Below are positions 1 to 12,065 of a stretch of DNA of 64,000 bases, one piece after another. The stretch spans positions 34,539,585 through 34,603,584 of the forward strand of contig OY821788.1 in NCBI GenBank assembly GCA_963682175.1, given 5' to 3'. The DNA is from Triglochin maritima. Its lineage: Eukaryota > Streptophyta > Magnoliopsida > Alismatales > Juncaginaceae. The translations under genes were made by a program, and so were the position numbers. The notes beneath the pieces are model-generated. The model saw only the letters and a program-made list of their open reading frames with translations, ran no database searches and was not told the DNA's origin. Position 1 is the first letter of the stretch. Each line of letters starts with the position of its first letter.

Positions 1-828
1 TTTAATCTTGTTTGTCAACCTAGAAGAGCTTGTTAGTTTTCGGTCGACCGAACCTATCTCGGTGTTTGACCGATAACTTAAGTGTACCTAGAACATAGCC
101 TTTGGCGGTCGACCGTTCCTTAACTAGTCGACCGAATTGAGTTCATATTTGCCAAACGGTCGACCGTTCAGCCCGATCCGGTCGACCGAACTTACTCAGT
201 TTGGGGTCTTGTAGTTTTCTATTTTGTGTATCTTACACAACTCTTACCCAACTTAACCCCAACGGCTATAATACCTTAGGAGCTTATAAATAGGTGTTCT
301 CTTGACACAATTATACAACTCTTACACTTCCATTTGTCAAATACACCTAAGAGAAACTCCCAAGTCTCCCATTCCCCAAATCCTACTCTTCATGCTTAAA
401 CTTTCACATCTTAGCATCAATTCCACATCCTAAGCTACACGCTCAAGTTAGAGAGTATGTTCCACTCAAGATCTCAGTTGTAAAGAAACAAGGACTTCGG
501 TGAAAGCCCGAAGTGTTCCTCTCGGATTGTGAGAGAAGAAAGTCAAGCTCACGACGGTGTTCGTGGAGCTTGTTTTGTAAAAGGCTTAATCTCGCCCCGG
601 AACGAGGTTGATAGTGAAGACGCGAGCGGAGCTCGAGGGAGATCGAGCGGATCTTGCAAGAGAGGAAGTAGGCGGGAGGCCGAACATCTATAAAAATCTG
701 GTGTCATCATTGTGGTTTTCTTTGCTTACTTGTATTTGTTTAAATTCCGATGTGCATATCTTGATTGATTAAACAAGTAGGTAATTAGCTTAAAAGTGAT
801 TAGAATTATAGACCATCACGATCCTACA
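1..828 (+). repeat. 3' part of an LTR cut by the window edge
   Basis: This sequence is homologous to the second half of the solo LTR at 1140-2628 and ends at the same bases (ATCCTACA). It has four exact CGGTCGACCG palindromes before about 190, a TATAAATA box at 285-292 and a U5-like tail. It abuts PMD pseudogene sequence at 829. Whether it is a solo LTR or one end of a full element cannot be decided, because its left end lies outside the window. Confidence 0.8.
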
Positions 829-1139
829 GAAAGGATGAAAATACTCATATATCCAAGCCTGCAGCAGCGTAAGACAACCCGTAATGCCAGAACAATCAGC
901 ACAGCTCGCTAGCCCCAATTGACGATACAAATATGCCAACGTCGCCGACCCCATGAGTACTGACCAATGGTATCTAAGTCCCTCTTCTCCAATAGGTCGC
1001 GTGGTCTGACTCTGCAACCGCTCTTGTTGACAAACAAGATGCAACCTAGTAGTAAGAAGAGGTAGGCAGTCATCTGTGTATCCTCAGTCCGTGGTGATCG
1101 TCCCCGTCTGCAACAGCCGTCAACAACGTCGATGCTAAT

Positions 1140-2628
1140 TGTTGGCTTTTTGGCCTTAATCTATGTTTTGATGATTTAATCAACCTAATCTTAATTATAA
1201 TCAATGTAGAGTAACACACATATTGCATTGCATATATATTGCTCTGTGCTAACTTCTACAGGTGATCAAGACTCAAGAAAGAAATGATTCATCATTCAAG
1301 TCAAGACATGTAATCAAACTCATTTGAAGACATGTAATTTGCATTTCTTTTGAGTCTTAGGAACTTTGTGTAATTGAGCATAGTTGAGCTAAAACCTACT
1401 CAAACACACACTAGGTTCCTTATAGAAGTCACACACAAAATTTCATATAATTTGGACTTCAATAGATCAACCAAACTTAGTCCGGGAAACACTTAACCTG
1501 AACTGTCTGCCCATATTCGGTCGACCGAAATAGACCGTTCGGTTGACTGAGTAATCGATTACCTTGAAGTGTATTTCCTGCCCAGTTTCGGTCGACCGTG
1601 CATACCTTTTTGGTCGACCGGGTAAACATATTTATCCGACCGTTAGATTTGTCATATTATACCCAACGATCATATTCATATTATTTCCATATACCCCAAA
1701 ATACATTTAGTGTATCGGTCGACCGAGGACCTTGTTCGGTCGACCGAACTTAAGATGTCTCGACAAACCCAAACTGCCTGTTGGTTTTCGGTCGACCGTG
1801 GACCTTGTTTCAGTCAACCGAATTTGATCTTTTTTTCCAACCCAAAGAGCATGTTAGTTTTCGGTCGACTGAACCCTATTCGGTGTTCGACCGATAACTT
1901 AAGTGTACCTAAGTTATAGCCTGATCCGGTCGACCACACCTTTATCGGTCGACCAACCCGAGTTCAAATTTGCCTAACGGTCGACCAAACTGCCCTATCC
2001 GGTCGACCGAACTCACTCAGCTTTGGGTCCTACAATTTGTTGTGTTGTGTTTCTTCCACAAACACTTACCAAACTTGTCACAACGGCTATAACTCACTTG
2101 GATCTTATAAATAGGTGTTCCTATAACACAATTACACAACTCTTACACTTCCTATTGTCATATACACCTAAGAGAAACTTCCAAGTTTCCCAATCCCCAA
2201 ATCTACTCTCTAAGCCTAAACTTCCACACTTTAGCATCAATTCCACATCCTAAGCTAAGTATGCTCAAGTTAGAGAGTGTGTTCCACTCAACTTCTAAGT
2301 TGTAAAGAAGCAATGACTTCGGTGAAAGCCCGAAGTGTTCCTCTCGGATTGTAAGAGAAGAAAGTCAAGCTCGCGAGGGTGTTTGCGGAGTTTGTTTTGT
2401 AAAATGCTTAATCTCGACCTGGAACGAGGTTGATAATGAAGACACGAGCAGAGCTTGCAAGAGAGGAAGTAAGCGGGAGGCCGAACCTCTATAAAAATCT
2501 GGTGTCATCATTGTGGTTTGCTATACTTGCTTGTTTTTGTTTAATTCCGTTGTGCATTCTTTGATTGCTTAAACAAGTAGGTAATTAGCTTAAAAGTGAT
2601 TAGAATTAGAGACCATCACGATCCTACA
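1140..2628 (+). mobile_element. Solo LTR inside the PMD pseudogene
   Basis: The sequence begins TGTTGGC and ends CCTACA. It is flanked by CTAAT (1135-1139) and CTAAC (2629-2633), a 5-bp target duplication with one mismatch. The PMD reading resumes on both sides. The 3' half matches 1-828. It carries about eight exact or near-exact CGGTCGACCG palindromes between 1520 and 2010 upstream of a TATA box. No internal region or second LTR is present, so it is read as a recombination remnant. Confidence 0.82.
2106..2113 (+). promoter_or_regulatory. TATA box of the solo LTR
   Basis: TATAAATA lies about 515 bp before the LTR end. The same box is at 285-292 in the neighbouring LTR copy. In both, the CGGTCGACCG cluster is upstream, in the presumed U3 promoter region. 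Promoter activity is inferred. Confidence 0.55.
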
Positions 2629-3734
2629 CTAACACCATCGTCACTCCCAAATGAGTTATCTCACCCAAGACCATCAACACTGACCCAGAGCAACTCTGAT
2701 ACATAAATCTTCAGCTCAGGCGTCGATGTCTGAGCACTGACCATACGACCATCAACAGGAATGTGCAGAATCTGGACGACGTCATGCAACATGATCGTTA
2801 TCTCTCCGAAAGGCAAGTGGAAAATGTTGGTGTCAGGCTGCTACGGATCCACAAATGACGAAATCAACGACATGTCAAGGCAGAAGAACATGTTGTAAGG
2901 TAAGTGACCCAATCAACTATTGTCGCTGTCATATCATCAGTCATAACTGAACGCCAAACTTGCAATGTAGTACAGACTCTGTGCCGATTATGACACTTCA
3001 GAACCTTCTGATCCTCGTCATCCCAAATGCGTCTGGCAATGTGGCCTCCGAAACTCGGAATGACGCTGCCATCTATAGAACCACCGAGCATCACACCAAT
3101 CACGATCCAAGAATCGTCCTCAACTATTTTCTTCTTCTGAGCTCGGGCGTCTGCAGTGCACGAACTTGAATCGCCGGACACCTCGACCCTTCCGAATGAC
3201 ACGCTCAGCCGAAAAATGACTACCATGTCACCCCCGTCCTCCACCATACTACTGTCTCGCCTCCTTATGCGGCTCCAAGTCATACTGACCCTCATCGTCA
3301 CTCTCGTCGTGACTCTCCACCTCATCTGAATCATCGTCGTCGTCGAAAGAATCCTCACGTGTATGACGACGACGTAAAATCTCTCTCTCTCCTAACTGAA
3401 GCAGAAATATCCCGTGTACGTGAATGATGGGGACCTGACTCATCAGCTAAACTATATACAACGCGTAAGGGGACTGATTTCCCTTTTCCTCCACGGTAAC
3501 CCGATGACTATTAATTCAATTTTAGAAATAAAATTTCATTTATGAATTTAAATTACTGAATTTACAAATTGATTATGAAACTAATTATAATAATTAATCA
3601 ATTTAAGTAATTACTCAACTAATTTAATTAATTATTAACTTAATAATCAATTTATTTAGCAATTGTCACAAATTATATTCAATTTAAATAATAAAAATAA
3701 TTATTTATTAAAAAAAGGAGGGGCGTCTGCTTCG

Positions 3735-4766
3735 ACATTTTACCCAGTTAATCATAAAACATAATGTTTTGGAGGTCAGTAATGAGCCAACGGACGCCCC
3801 GTTGTACTCGAATCTCGTAAAATATCTAACATCTTTTTAATAAAAAAATATATATAAAATTACGGGCGTCCGACGGAGCCGCCCCGCGTAGGAGAGGGGC
3901 GTCAGGGTAAGACGCCTCCCCCATTGGGGAGGCGTCTTAGCCAGACGCCTCTCTCCTACGTGGGGCAGCTCCGTCGGATGCCCATAATTTTTTATATTTT
4001 TTATTAAAAAGATTATTGATTATAAATTTAGATAATTGCTAAATTAATTAACTAATAAGTTAATAATTACTATATTCAGATGACCGATACCCATTCGGTA
4101 CACCGAATAGAGATTTCCAGAGAAATGTCGAAGCTACTGAGAATGTTCGGTACATCCGCATGGAACATGTTCGGTAGACCGAGAAGCAAACGGTCGACCG
4201 TCCGACATCTCACCTTACAATTAGTTTTTACAAGTGATGAAAATTCAAAAATTTCCAGATCCAACAATTTCAAAATCCAAATATGGTATTTCTAAGTCAG
4301 GATGTTTTACCGCCGGGGGATTTTGGATCTTAAAAATTGTTGGATCTGGATTTTTTTGAATCTTCATCACTTGCAAAAAAACTCATTGTAATCCGACCGA
4401 TTACTACCGAAAACTTGCAATGGAACGTCAAATAATTTGAGATAACACACCGTATAATTTTTATTTGACAAAAAAATTTAAAAAAAAGCGGGACGTCTGG
4501 CTAAGAAGCCTCGACCACGATGGTGGAGGCGTCTTAGCCAGACGCCCGAGTCGGAAAAAAAAATCCGCCTCCATTACCTCGCTTGATCTAGGTGCTTCGT
4601 GAGACATTTTTGTGGTGTTGGTAATAGGAATGTTAGTAAAACTGAGTGAAACTCCTTGTTTAAAGACACGAGACGAAATAAGTATTAATTGATTTGTTAA
4701 TGACAAAAATGTCATTTTTAGGACGATTTAAGTAGTTTTCCGGCGATAAATATTAGCCCCCAAACT
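3735..4766. mobile_element. Degenerate non-autonomous MULE copy
   Basis: Long blocks match the element at 26560-27879: the ATGTTTTGGAGGTCAGTAATG segment, the hairpin at 3859-3988, the GATGACCGATACCC block near 4080, and the right end (ACGATTTAAGTAGTTTT). The left terminal inverted repeat is missing and the right one is diverged. Near 4590-4610 the minus strand keeps a version of the family's first transposase exon (MSHEAPRSSE). A single CGGTCGACCG lies near 4190. It carries no other coding sequence. Confidence 0.65.
3859..3988. repeat. Near-perfect long hairpin with GGCGTC/GACGCC modules
   Basis: The left arm starts ATTACGGGCGTCCGACGGAG and the right arm ends with its near-complement (CTCCGTCGGATGCCCATAAT). 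The centre contains smaller palindromes around CCCCCATTGGGG. The whole could fold into a stem of about 60 bp. The equivalent in the related element lies at 26812-27040. Confidence 0.8.
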
Positions 4767-5096
4767 TAAACATGCCAACGTTCAACATTTTCTTAATCTT
4801 AAATCTGAATATATAAAGTTCAATATAAATTCCACTTTTACTTGTATCTTCTGTTGTCACCTCTGGCTCTTAGCTTTCCTTTCTGCATTGGATATAATGC
4901 ATTTCAGTTTCTTAATTTGCGAAGTTGAAGATTGATCTTGTAAGAATAACTGAACTGCTAAACATCGCCCCAAAATTACTTAAATCGCCCCTTGAAATTA
5001 CCAAATTGCCCTTCCTCCTATTTTTGCTTATATATCTCACAATTTCACTCTTTTTTCAAAACTTTCTCTTCCTATACCTACTACACAAGATTACGA

Positions 5097-5150
5097 ATGT
5101 CTCGGAGGCCAGGGAAGCAGCCAGCAGTTCCCCCGGTGTACCCGTATGAG
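5097..5150 (+). pseudogene. First-exon remnant of a second MULE gene
   Basis: ATG opens an 18-codon reading (MSRRPGKQPAVPPVYPYE) followed directly by GTAACA, a plausible splice donor. It lies just inside the left inverted repeat and faces the transposase. In the large MULE at 10544-19557 the left, plus-strand gene is a Ulp1-protease gene. I infer that this is the leftover first exon of such a partner gene whose body was deleted. No downstream exon is visible. Confidence 0.4.
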
Positions 5151-5165
5151 GTAACATTACGTTAT

Positions 5166-7210
5166 TTATTTGTTTTTAAAAAAAAAAAAAAAAAGGCGTC
5201 GGCGTCCGAGGGAGACGCCCCCCGCATGGGGCGGGCGTCCGAGGAAGCCGCTCCCCCTATGAGAAGTCAGAAAAGCGCACTCGCAACGATATTCAACTTC
5301 ATCATCTAACTGTTGCATTCTCTTCACCTCCTGACTCAGCAACTGCAAACAGTGATGCGAAACTCTACCATTTATGTGACGATATAGAGCATGTCCGAAA
5401 TTAGTCAAATTTCGCCGTCTCGAGTCTTCAAGAAAGTTTCGAATATTCGTCAGCTGCATTTCAGTAGCCGCGTTGACGCGCTCGAAAAGAGTGTCCAGAG
5501 CTGCAGTCGATGTAGAAATCCACTCTTTTAGAGCCGAATGAGCACTTTCGACCCTACAATTCGTGGTGTTCCCAAAATGAAGGACTTTGTTCGTCCAATT
5601 CAGCACAAACTTTTCTTTATGCACCAACCACGTGGTGTCCAGATACTCCGTGATAGCCGGCCACGATCTATACAAATCTTTCAGAGCATACACAACTCTA
5701 TCATACTCGGCTTCTGAAGTAGAAAGCATGATCTTCCTCCATCTTCCACGCCTCAAAGTCTCTGCCATCTCCTTATTCTTGCCGAATACGTGGTATGCGT
5801 AATTCAATACGTCTTTGTTGATGTGCCATGTGCAGAGTAAATGAGCAGAGTCAGGAAAAACCTCTCTCACTGGTCGCATAAGGCCTAACTCCCGGTCTGT
5901 TATTATTGCAGTCGGGCTGACAGTCCCCAATAACAGATCTCTCAACTTCTCCATCACCCACAAATAACTGGAGTAAGATTCATCCATCAAAATCGCATAT
6001 CCAATAAGGAAATTCATGTTTGCTGGTGTGACCCCAATCATTTCGAACAAAGGCATCTTATACTTGTTCGTCTTGTAAGTCGAATCCATGCAGATAACGA
6101 AAGGATATGTCCGCAACAACTGGACTGACGTCGGATGTGCCAAAAAAGCGTGAGTTACGACATCAGTTTCTGGATCCGCCATAATCCAATGTAAGTACTC
6201 ACACTGCACTGCTTGGTAGAGAAACTGCTGGACGGGATTCCGATCTTCAGATTTTGTCCTCCTCATGTAATCTCTGAAATTATAAATATGCCTTTGATTT
6301 GGATTGTCCTCCGGGAATTTTTCTTTTACTGCCTTCAAGATGTTCCGTGGTTTTGCTTGCGCCTCTGTCATATCACGAACAATCTTCTTCGCCCCAGAAC
6401 TTAGACCACTAATTTGACGATGACCCTCTGGATAAACTGCCAGTCTGTGGTTGTGATGTCCGTGAGCACTATTATAAACCACAACCCATCCATCACGATC
6501 TCGTCGCTCCACCACTTTTATTAAGAAACGGCAACCGCAACCCTTTCTTTTGGTGTTTCTTCGAAGTGCAGTATCCATATCCCGAGACTCCATTTGATTT
6601 CGCCGGTCGCATCTCAAATAACAATCCATCCGACTATCTGATCTTGTTTTGTACGACGACACGACCAAAAAAAACCCAGCTCCGATAGCTACTTGTTTGG
6701 CCCATTTACATGCTTCATCGATTGTTTCAAAGATTTGTGTAGTTTGAAATAACTCACTGTAATCCACTCCATCACCACCGAAATCTGGAACCTACAAAAA
6801 TATATTCAAAATTAAAAAAATAAAAAAATAAATTCGAAATTAAAAAAATTAAAAAATAAACTCGAAATTAAAAAAACAAAATCAAAATCAAAAAAAAAAG
6901 GCGTCTGTGTTAGACGCCTGCCCCATGGATGGGGCGTCTGTGTTAAACGCCTTCCCCAACGGTAAGGCGTCTGCGTAGGACGCCTGACCGAAGGGAAGGG
7001 CGTCTACTACAGACGCCTTACCCATGGGGAGGACGTCTACATAAGACGCCTCTCCCATTGTGTAGGCGTCTGCGTTAGACGCCTCGGCCATGGGGACGGC
7101 GTCCTACGCAGACGCCCTCACCATGGGGGAGGCGTCTAATGCAGACGCTCGGCCCAAAAATTTCCCCGCGCCAGGCTTACCTCACCCGATGCATCACCCT
7201 CGCCAGACAT
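5166..7210 (-). CDS. FAR1/MULE-type transposase, two exons, C-terminus truncated
   Basis: Exon 1 (7210-7181) encodes MSGEGDASGE and ends at a GTAAGC donor. The intron (7180-6792) contains the GGCGTC array. Exon 2 (6791-5166) continues in phase, giving about 551 aa. An N-terminal FAR1-type zinc-binding region (KGCGCRFLIKV, then HGHHNHRL) is followed by a MULE DDE domain: first Asp in FVICMDSTYKTNKYKMP, second Asp in IITDRELGLM, then CTWHINKDVL, and a candidate Glu in NCRVESAHSALKEW. Such proteins cut and join element ends in the nucleus. The C-terminal SWIM zinc finger is absent: after CECAFLTSHR the frame runs into the terminal array and a poly-Phe tail from poly(A), so the product is probably defective. 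The exon-1 join is my inference from splice signals and frame. Confidence 0.8.
6898..7150. repeat. GGCGTC...GACGCC palindromic array in the transposase intron
   Basis: About seven modules of the form GGCGTC-N(about 9)-GACGCC are joined by CCCCATGGGG-like spacers. Each module and each spacer is itself near-palindromic. Related arrays occur at 5193-5260, 26812-27040 and 27478-27665. Confidence 0.85.
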
Positions 7211-7374
7211 TTTCGTGGTGTTTTTACTGATAAATTATGAATATACAAGACCATAGGCCTTATTTATAGACACGGGACGATTTGGGTATTAAATATATTG
7301 TTAAGGGCAATTTGGTAATTTCAAGGGGCGATTTAAGTAGTTTTGGGGCGACGTTTAGTAGTTCCCAAGAATAA

Positions 7375-8895
7375 AGTAACGTACTATACTATGGTTTGTT
7401 GTTTCTGACTTCGAGATATTTTATAATCAGCCCATAGATCCATACAAGCTAATAAAATAGAGTATGTTGACACAATGCTGTTTTCTCTTAATATAATCAA
7501 CATATTTCAGTAATGTTATATTTCTTTATTACCATTTGTTAAATGTTTAGTTGTATGTTTTTTATGATGTGCATAAGTATGCACGCCGAATTTTAACTTT
7601 AGATTCACCACTAGGATACCTCTGTTCCGCCCAATTACAAGTAACTGGTGGGTAGTTAAACTAAGAGCATACATGCACTGAGGAAGTTAAAAAAAACAGT
7701 TTAATTGAAGCATGTTTTTAGTCAAGAACCAAATGTAGGACCATTGGAAAAAAAATCAATTCTAAATTGGTCAAACCAAGAAAATCTGGTCATCACTTTG
7801 ACTGAACCATTATCGCCATTTCATTCAGCATAAAATCTTCAATAGCTGAAGAATAAAAAAGCTGATGGGGATTTCACAAAAGAGCAAAACCTTCCAACTC
7901 AAGGAGTGAAGGAATACATCAACTTTGGAATAAAGAAGGGTTGAACTACTGTACATGAATGAACGCAAAGCTAGAAGTAGTTGTAATGTGATGTTAACTA
8001 ACCAATTAGAACAAAGGCAGTAGCATCAAAACGTGGTTCTGGACTCAGACTGCATCTCCTCCTCCTCCTCAAAGCATTGGTTGGTACAAATCTTCCAAGT
8101 GTGCGCTTACTTTCACTTTGCAGTTTTTCTGATGCTTAATTCTTCTCTAATTTATTTTTAGCCATGATCATGGAACAATATAGAGTGCAGAGACCACTGG
8201 GAATATACTTCCTGTTTACTTAGGCTTTACTTCTATAATCTCTCTCTCTGATAACCAGATTCTGACCAACAAGGCACTAAGAAACAAACCAAACTAAGAA
8301 CCACAGAAATTTAAATTTAAATATATTTTCCCAACAACATTCGGGTACGGTTGATACGCTCTATAAATATCACCTATGATCAAGGCACATAATGTATGTA
8401 AGTGATGGTAGAAAAAACAATCAAGTCTCATATCAATGCTTTATATCATTCTTCCACAACCCTCCATTGTCCATACAATGACAATGCCCTGCATGAAGAA
8501 TATTGTAGGCTAAATTGGCATCTCACATATTCTTTTTATAAAAAAATGGGAGTGTTGGCTTCAAGGATGTCCACTATAAGTTGGTGAAAAAGACATGATA
8601 TTGTGAGCATGTCATGCTTAATATATTTGACTACAAAGAACTTATGCGCATGTAGTCCCACGACTCCCACCCTGGGATATGTTCTAAAACACCTCTTCAC
8701 TTGTAAGGAAAATATTATTCAGAGAAAAAATTGAAAATATATCCAACTGCCAACCACTTTCTTCTATTTGGATCCCACCATTTCTCTCCTTTGTCCCCAT
8801 AACAAAGTATTAGTTGTCCAAACGTGTCAAACCTATATGTATGAAGTAAAAAAGAAAACAGAAGAATAAGGTAAATACCAGATTTGTCCAATGTT
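7375..8895. other. No gene recognised
   Basis: This is AT-rich sequence between the compact MULE and the HIPP gene. Short open frames exist (for example near 8402-8587) but show no family motif or codon pattern I can support. The last few hundred bases are presumably the HIPP promoter. Confidence 0.6.
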
Positions 8896-8899
8896 GCAG

Positions 8900-8906
8900 T
8901 ATATAA
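8900..8906 (+). promoter_or_regulatory. TATA box of the HIPP gene
   Basis: TATATAA stands 98-104 bp before the ATG at 9004, with a pyrimidine-rich leader between. Spacing is typical for a plant core promoter. Confidence 0.6.
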
Positions 8907-9003
8907 GCACATCCCCCAACAACAAAGTTAGTCAGAAGAGAGACCCTTTCCCATACTAATCTACTCTTCTACCTTAATTCCCTCTCAACCAATTCAGACA
9001 AAC

Positions 9004-10168
9004 ATGGCAAAGCAAGAGGACTTGAAGGTGAGTCTTCTATAAAAATATCTTGTTTACACTTTCAGTGTTGTTATGTTATCTATTGCTCATGAAGCCAATT
9101 TGCTGTCTGTGTTTCAGATGATCGAGTTGAAAGTCCATGTCGACTGCTGTGATGGATGCAAGAAAAAAATACTCAAAGCCTTGAGCATCAAAGGTACTAT
9201 GAATTCTGAAGCCTTTCCTTCCACTTCTCTTGCATCAAAGGGAATAGAATTGTATCTATAAAGAAAGTTTACAATAGGAATATATTCTGTTGCTTTGATG
9301 TGTCCTCTGAATGTACGTAAGGTTACGATGAGAAACATATCGTGAAACACAAACTACGGAAAAATCCTATCAAATGATATCTTATATCTAGTTATTTTGT
9401 AATAGCTTGGACATGGGTTTAATCCCATACCGGCTAATTATGATCGTATGATGGGGGCTATCTAAGTAACTTCCAGCTTTAAGTTTTGTGGAAAGCTCTA
9501 ACGGTCACCTTTTTGTTTGTTGTTGTTGCTCTGCAGGAGTTCTGAAGATGGAAATCCACCCCACACAACCAAAAGTGACAGTCATGGGAAATGTTAATGC
9601 TGAAACGCTGATAAAGAAGTTAGCTAAGTGCGGTAAAGTGGCGAAATTATTGCCTTCAGAATCCAAGAAGCAGGATACAGAAGGCAAACAACAAGGACAT
9701 GTTAACATCAACATGACCAAAAAAGAAGATGCAAAAGAAAAGCCAATTAAAGAGGCAAATTGCGAGAAAAAAAGCTCAAACCAGTGTCATGCAGAGACCA
9801 CTAAAATCGTAGAAGCAGAAAGTTCAGAGAAAAATCACAAGGAAGCGAAATTCAACAGCACTTGTGAAGTCATAAAGCCTGTGAATTCTACTCCTCCTCA
9901 CATGAACTACTTGATGATGAATCCAGCAATGATGCAACCACCACAGAATCAAGTTTGTTACTCGACGGTGGAGCCTCAGAGCATGGTGGTGCCCATGACA
10001 TATTACATGGCCAACTCTTGTAATTCAGCACCACCTCCATATTGCAACATGATTCAACCTTGCTACCACGGCATGCCGATAAACCATGTACCGGCAGTGC
10101 ACCCCCAACCTTCTCGAGTTATGGATTACTTCAATGACGAAAACACTGCCGGATGCCATGTCATGTGA
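9004..10168 (+). CDS. Heavy-metal-associated isoprenylated plant protein (HIPP)
   Basis: There are three exons: 9004-9027 (MAKQEDLK, donor GTGAGT), 9118-9193 and 9537-10168, giving 243 aa in a continuous frame. Residues about 9-75 form an HMA domain: IELKVHVDCCDGCKKKI holds the CxxC metal site, followed by KMEIHPTQPKVTVMG. A Lys/Glu-rich linker follows, then a Met/Pro/Tyr-rich region. The last four residues, CHVM, form a CaaX farnesylation box, which is what separates HIPPs from HPPs. Family members bind heavy metals and act at membranes or in the nucleus, in metal handling and stress responses. No lesion is seen, so it is probably functional. The exact subfamily is not resolved. Confidence 0.92.
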
Positions 10169-10533
10169 TATTCATTCATCTCCCTGATTCTACTGTAAAT
10201 ATTGCAATTAAGCTGATAGTGAATTTCTTATATATTTGGCAGCCAACATTAATTCATCAACTAACTAACTAACTAACTAACAAGAAGTGATGAAATTCAG
10301 TTTTGTTTTGACCATAAACTGCTATCGATCTACTGGGAAGTAAACATTCTTGTATGTGCTTGTAAGTAAGATCTATCTTGCGTTTTGAAATTTAAAAATA
10401 CAAAAACAAATATTGTAATGTCACCTAGGATCACTAAACTATTATTTTTTTTCTATCTCCTAATTAAATGATTATGCATCTAACTATCAACTATATATGC
10501 TTTATACATATATAAACCATTATTTGTAGGAAG
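10169..10533. other. 3' flank of the HIPP gene
   Basis: AT-rich 3' UTR and flank with a CTAA tetranucleotide run at about 10258-10281. No gene is seen before the MULE target duplication at 10535. Confidence 0.55.
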
Positions 10534-11605
10534 TTTACAATATGAGCCGTGATACACGGACGCGCGCGTCCGTGACGCGCCTTACGTGGACGAGTTTCGA
10601 TTTGATGAGTCAGCGTCCAGTCAGCTAAATCTTCTGCACGGGCTTTATTTTTTTGAAAAAAAAGACGGCTGGTTGGGTGGGACAGTTCATTTCCCTAAAT
10701 CACGATTAGACGGTTAGACTTCACGTACACCAGTAGAGTCTGTAGAGCATTCGAGTATCTGTCTGTCCAGTTTCCTAATTGGCTCTTCCTCATTTCCTCT
10801 TCCCATCGAAAAACCGTCGTCCCATTTTGAGTCGAAGAAAAACTTAGGCAGGGCGAAAATGGATTCTTCTGTCCCTGAAACCTTCATCGCTCCTGAAATT
10901 CTAGCCGCGCAGGTCTCTCCTCAACCCGGATGTGTTTTTGTTGATTTTAGGGTTCAACATCGACTTTTAATATATTTTTTGTTCCGCGAAACTAAGTACG
11001 GTTTGACGGTCATTCACCGGCAGTTCAATCGGATGAAGGGGGAGGAGAAGAAGGTTTTCAAAGGGACGTCTTTCGGTCACTTCCTCACTTTTCCTCACAT
11101 GACAACTGATAATGAGATCCTGGGTTGGTTCGTCGAACACTTCGACGCCAATGAGGTCGGGTTGAGAATAGCAACTGGGGTCGTCTCATTTACGGTAGAA
11201 GACGTCGCCCTGCTACTGGGGCTAAGAGTGCATGGGTTGAGAGTTGATATGGAACCCATGTACGTAGAGAAGCGAGACGAGGTTAACCTCGACAACACTC
11301 AGCTACTGGGTCATCTTACTGCCACGAGTGCGATGGGCGACAAGGAGGAGCACGTCCGTCTCCTTATTTGTTTGATCTTCAATCATTTTTTGTTCTTCGA
11401 TGGATCACTGCGAACTAAAACGTGGTACACGAGGCACCTGAAGAACCTCAAGCGTCTCAAGAGATATGCGTGGGCAAATGCAGTTCATGCTTATTTGGTT
11501 AGGGGTCTGGAGGAAGCCAAAAGGGACCTGTCGAGGAGGAGATTGACTGGGAACTTCACTCTGAAGTAGGGCTGCGTGTCTGGATGCGTTGCCATATTAC
11601 AAGTA

Positions 11606-12065
11606 AGCAACTTGGTCCGGAAGTAGTGTTGTGTTTGTCCGGAATAAGTGTTGTGACTGTCCGGAATAAGTCATGTGTATGTCCGGAATAAGTGTTGTGT
11701 CTGTCCGGAATAAGTGTTGTGACTGTCCGGAATACGTGTTGTGTCTGTCCGCAATAAGTGTTGTGTCTGTCCGGAAGTAGTGTTGTGTCTGTCCGGAATA
11801 AGTGTTGTGTCTGTCCGGGATACGTGTTGTGACTGCCCGGAATAAGTATTGTGTCTGTCCGGAATAAGTGTTGTGAATGTCTGGAATACGTGTTGTGTCT
11901 GTCCGCAATAAGTGTTGTGTCTGTCTGGAATACGTGTTGTGTCTGTCCGGAATAAGTGTTGTGTCTGTCCGGAATAAATATTTTGTCTGTCCGGAATGCG
12001 TGGTGTCTGACTGGAATTTATTATTTCTGTCCGGTTTACGTTATGAGGCTGTCCGGAAAAGGTTA
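11606..12065 (+). repeat. 22-bp minisatellite in the Ulp1 intron
   Basis: About 20 units of CCGGAATAAGTGTTGTGTCTGT with small changes fill the intron almost completely. The unit is the diverged reverse complement of the CCGGACAGAC-type unit at 14290-15655 and 17705-18083. Confidence 0.9.

Larger units (their letters stand above)
829..3443 (-). pseudogene. Plant mobile domain (PMD) protein, disrupted by LTRs
   Basis: The minus strand reads as a PMD protein (the 'phosphatase 7 long form'-like / MAIL family, often carried by transposons). The N-terminal part (about 3120-2980) has IDGSVIPSF followed by ARRIWDDEDQKVLKC. The middle (about 2880-2750) has FHLPFGEITIMLHDVVQILH, the usual PMD core. 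The C-terminal part (about 1060-830) has GSATLAYLYRQL and ITGCLTLLQAWIYEYF. An acidic DDDDDSDE stretch lies near 3340 in another frame. It is broken by frame changes, including one in a G-run near 950, and by a 1489-bp LTR at 1140-2628. A second LTR ends at 828, so the C-terminus is lost to the left. PMD proteins are nuclear and some act in silencing; this copy is clearly dead. Confidence 0.75.
4950..7366 (-). mobile_element. Compact MULE with FAR1-type transposase
   Basis: Inverted ends of about 65 bp share CTAAAC(A/G)TCGCCCCAAAA and the AAATCGCCCCTTGAAATTAC stretch. Perfect 8-bp direct repeats AAGAATAA flank the element at 4942-4949 and 7367-7374, in line with the 8-9 bp duplications of Mutator-like elements. 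It carries a minus-strand transposase, a plus-strand exon remnant at 5097-5150, and GGCGTC/GACGCC arrays at both ends. Related non-autonomous copies lie at 3735-4766 and 26560-27879. Confidence 0.88.

Noticed and set aside
8402..8587. 61-aa plus-strand frame
   Set aside because: No motif, no promoter or homologous context; length expected by chance.
11606..12065. Possible CRISPR-like array
   Set aside because: Units are contiguous 22-mers with no spacers, in a plant genome; it is a minisatellite.
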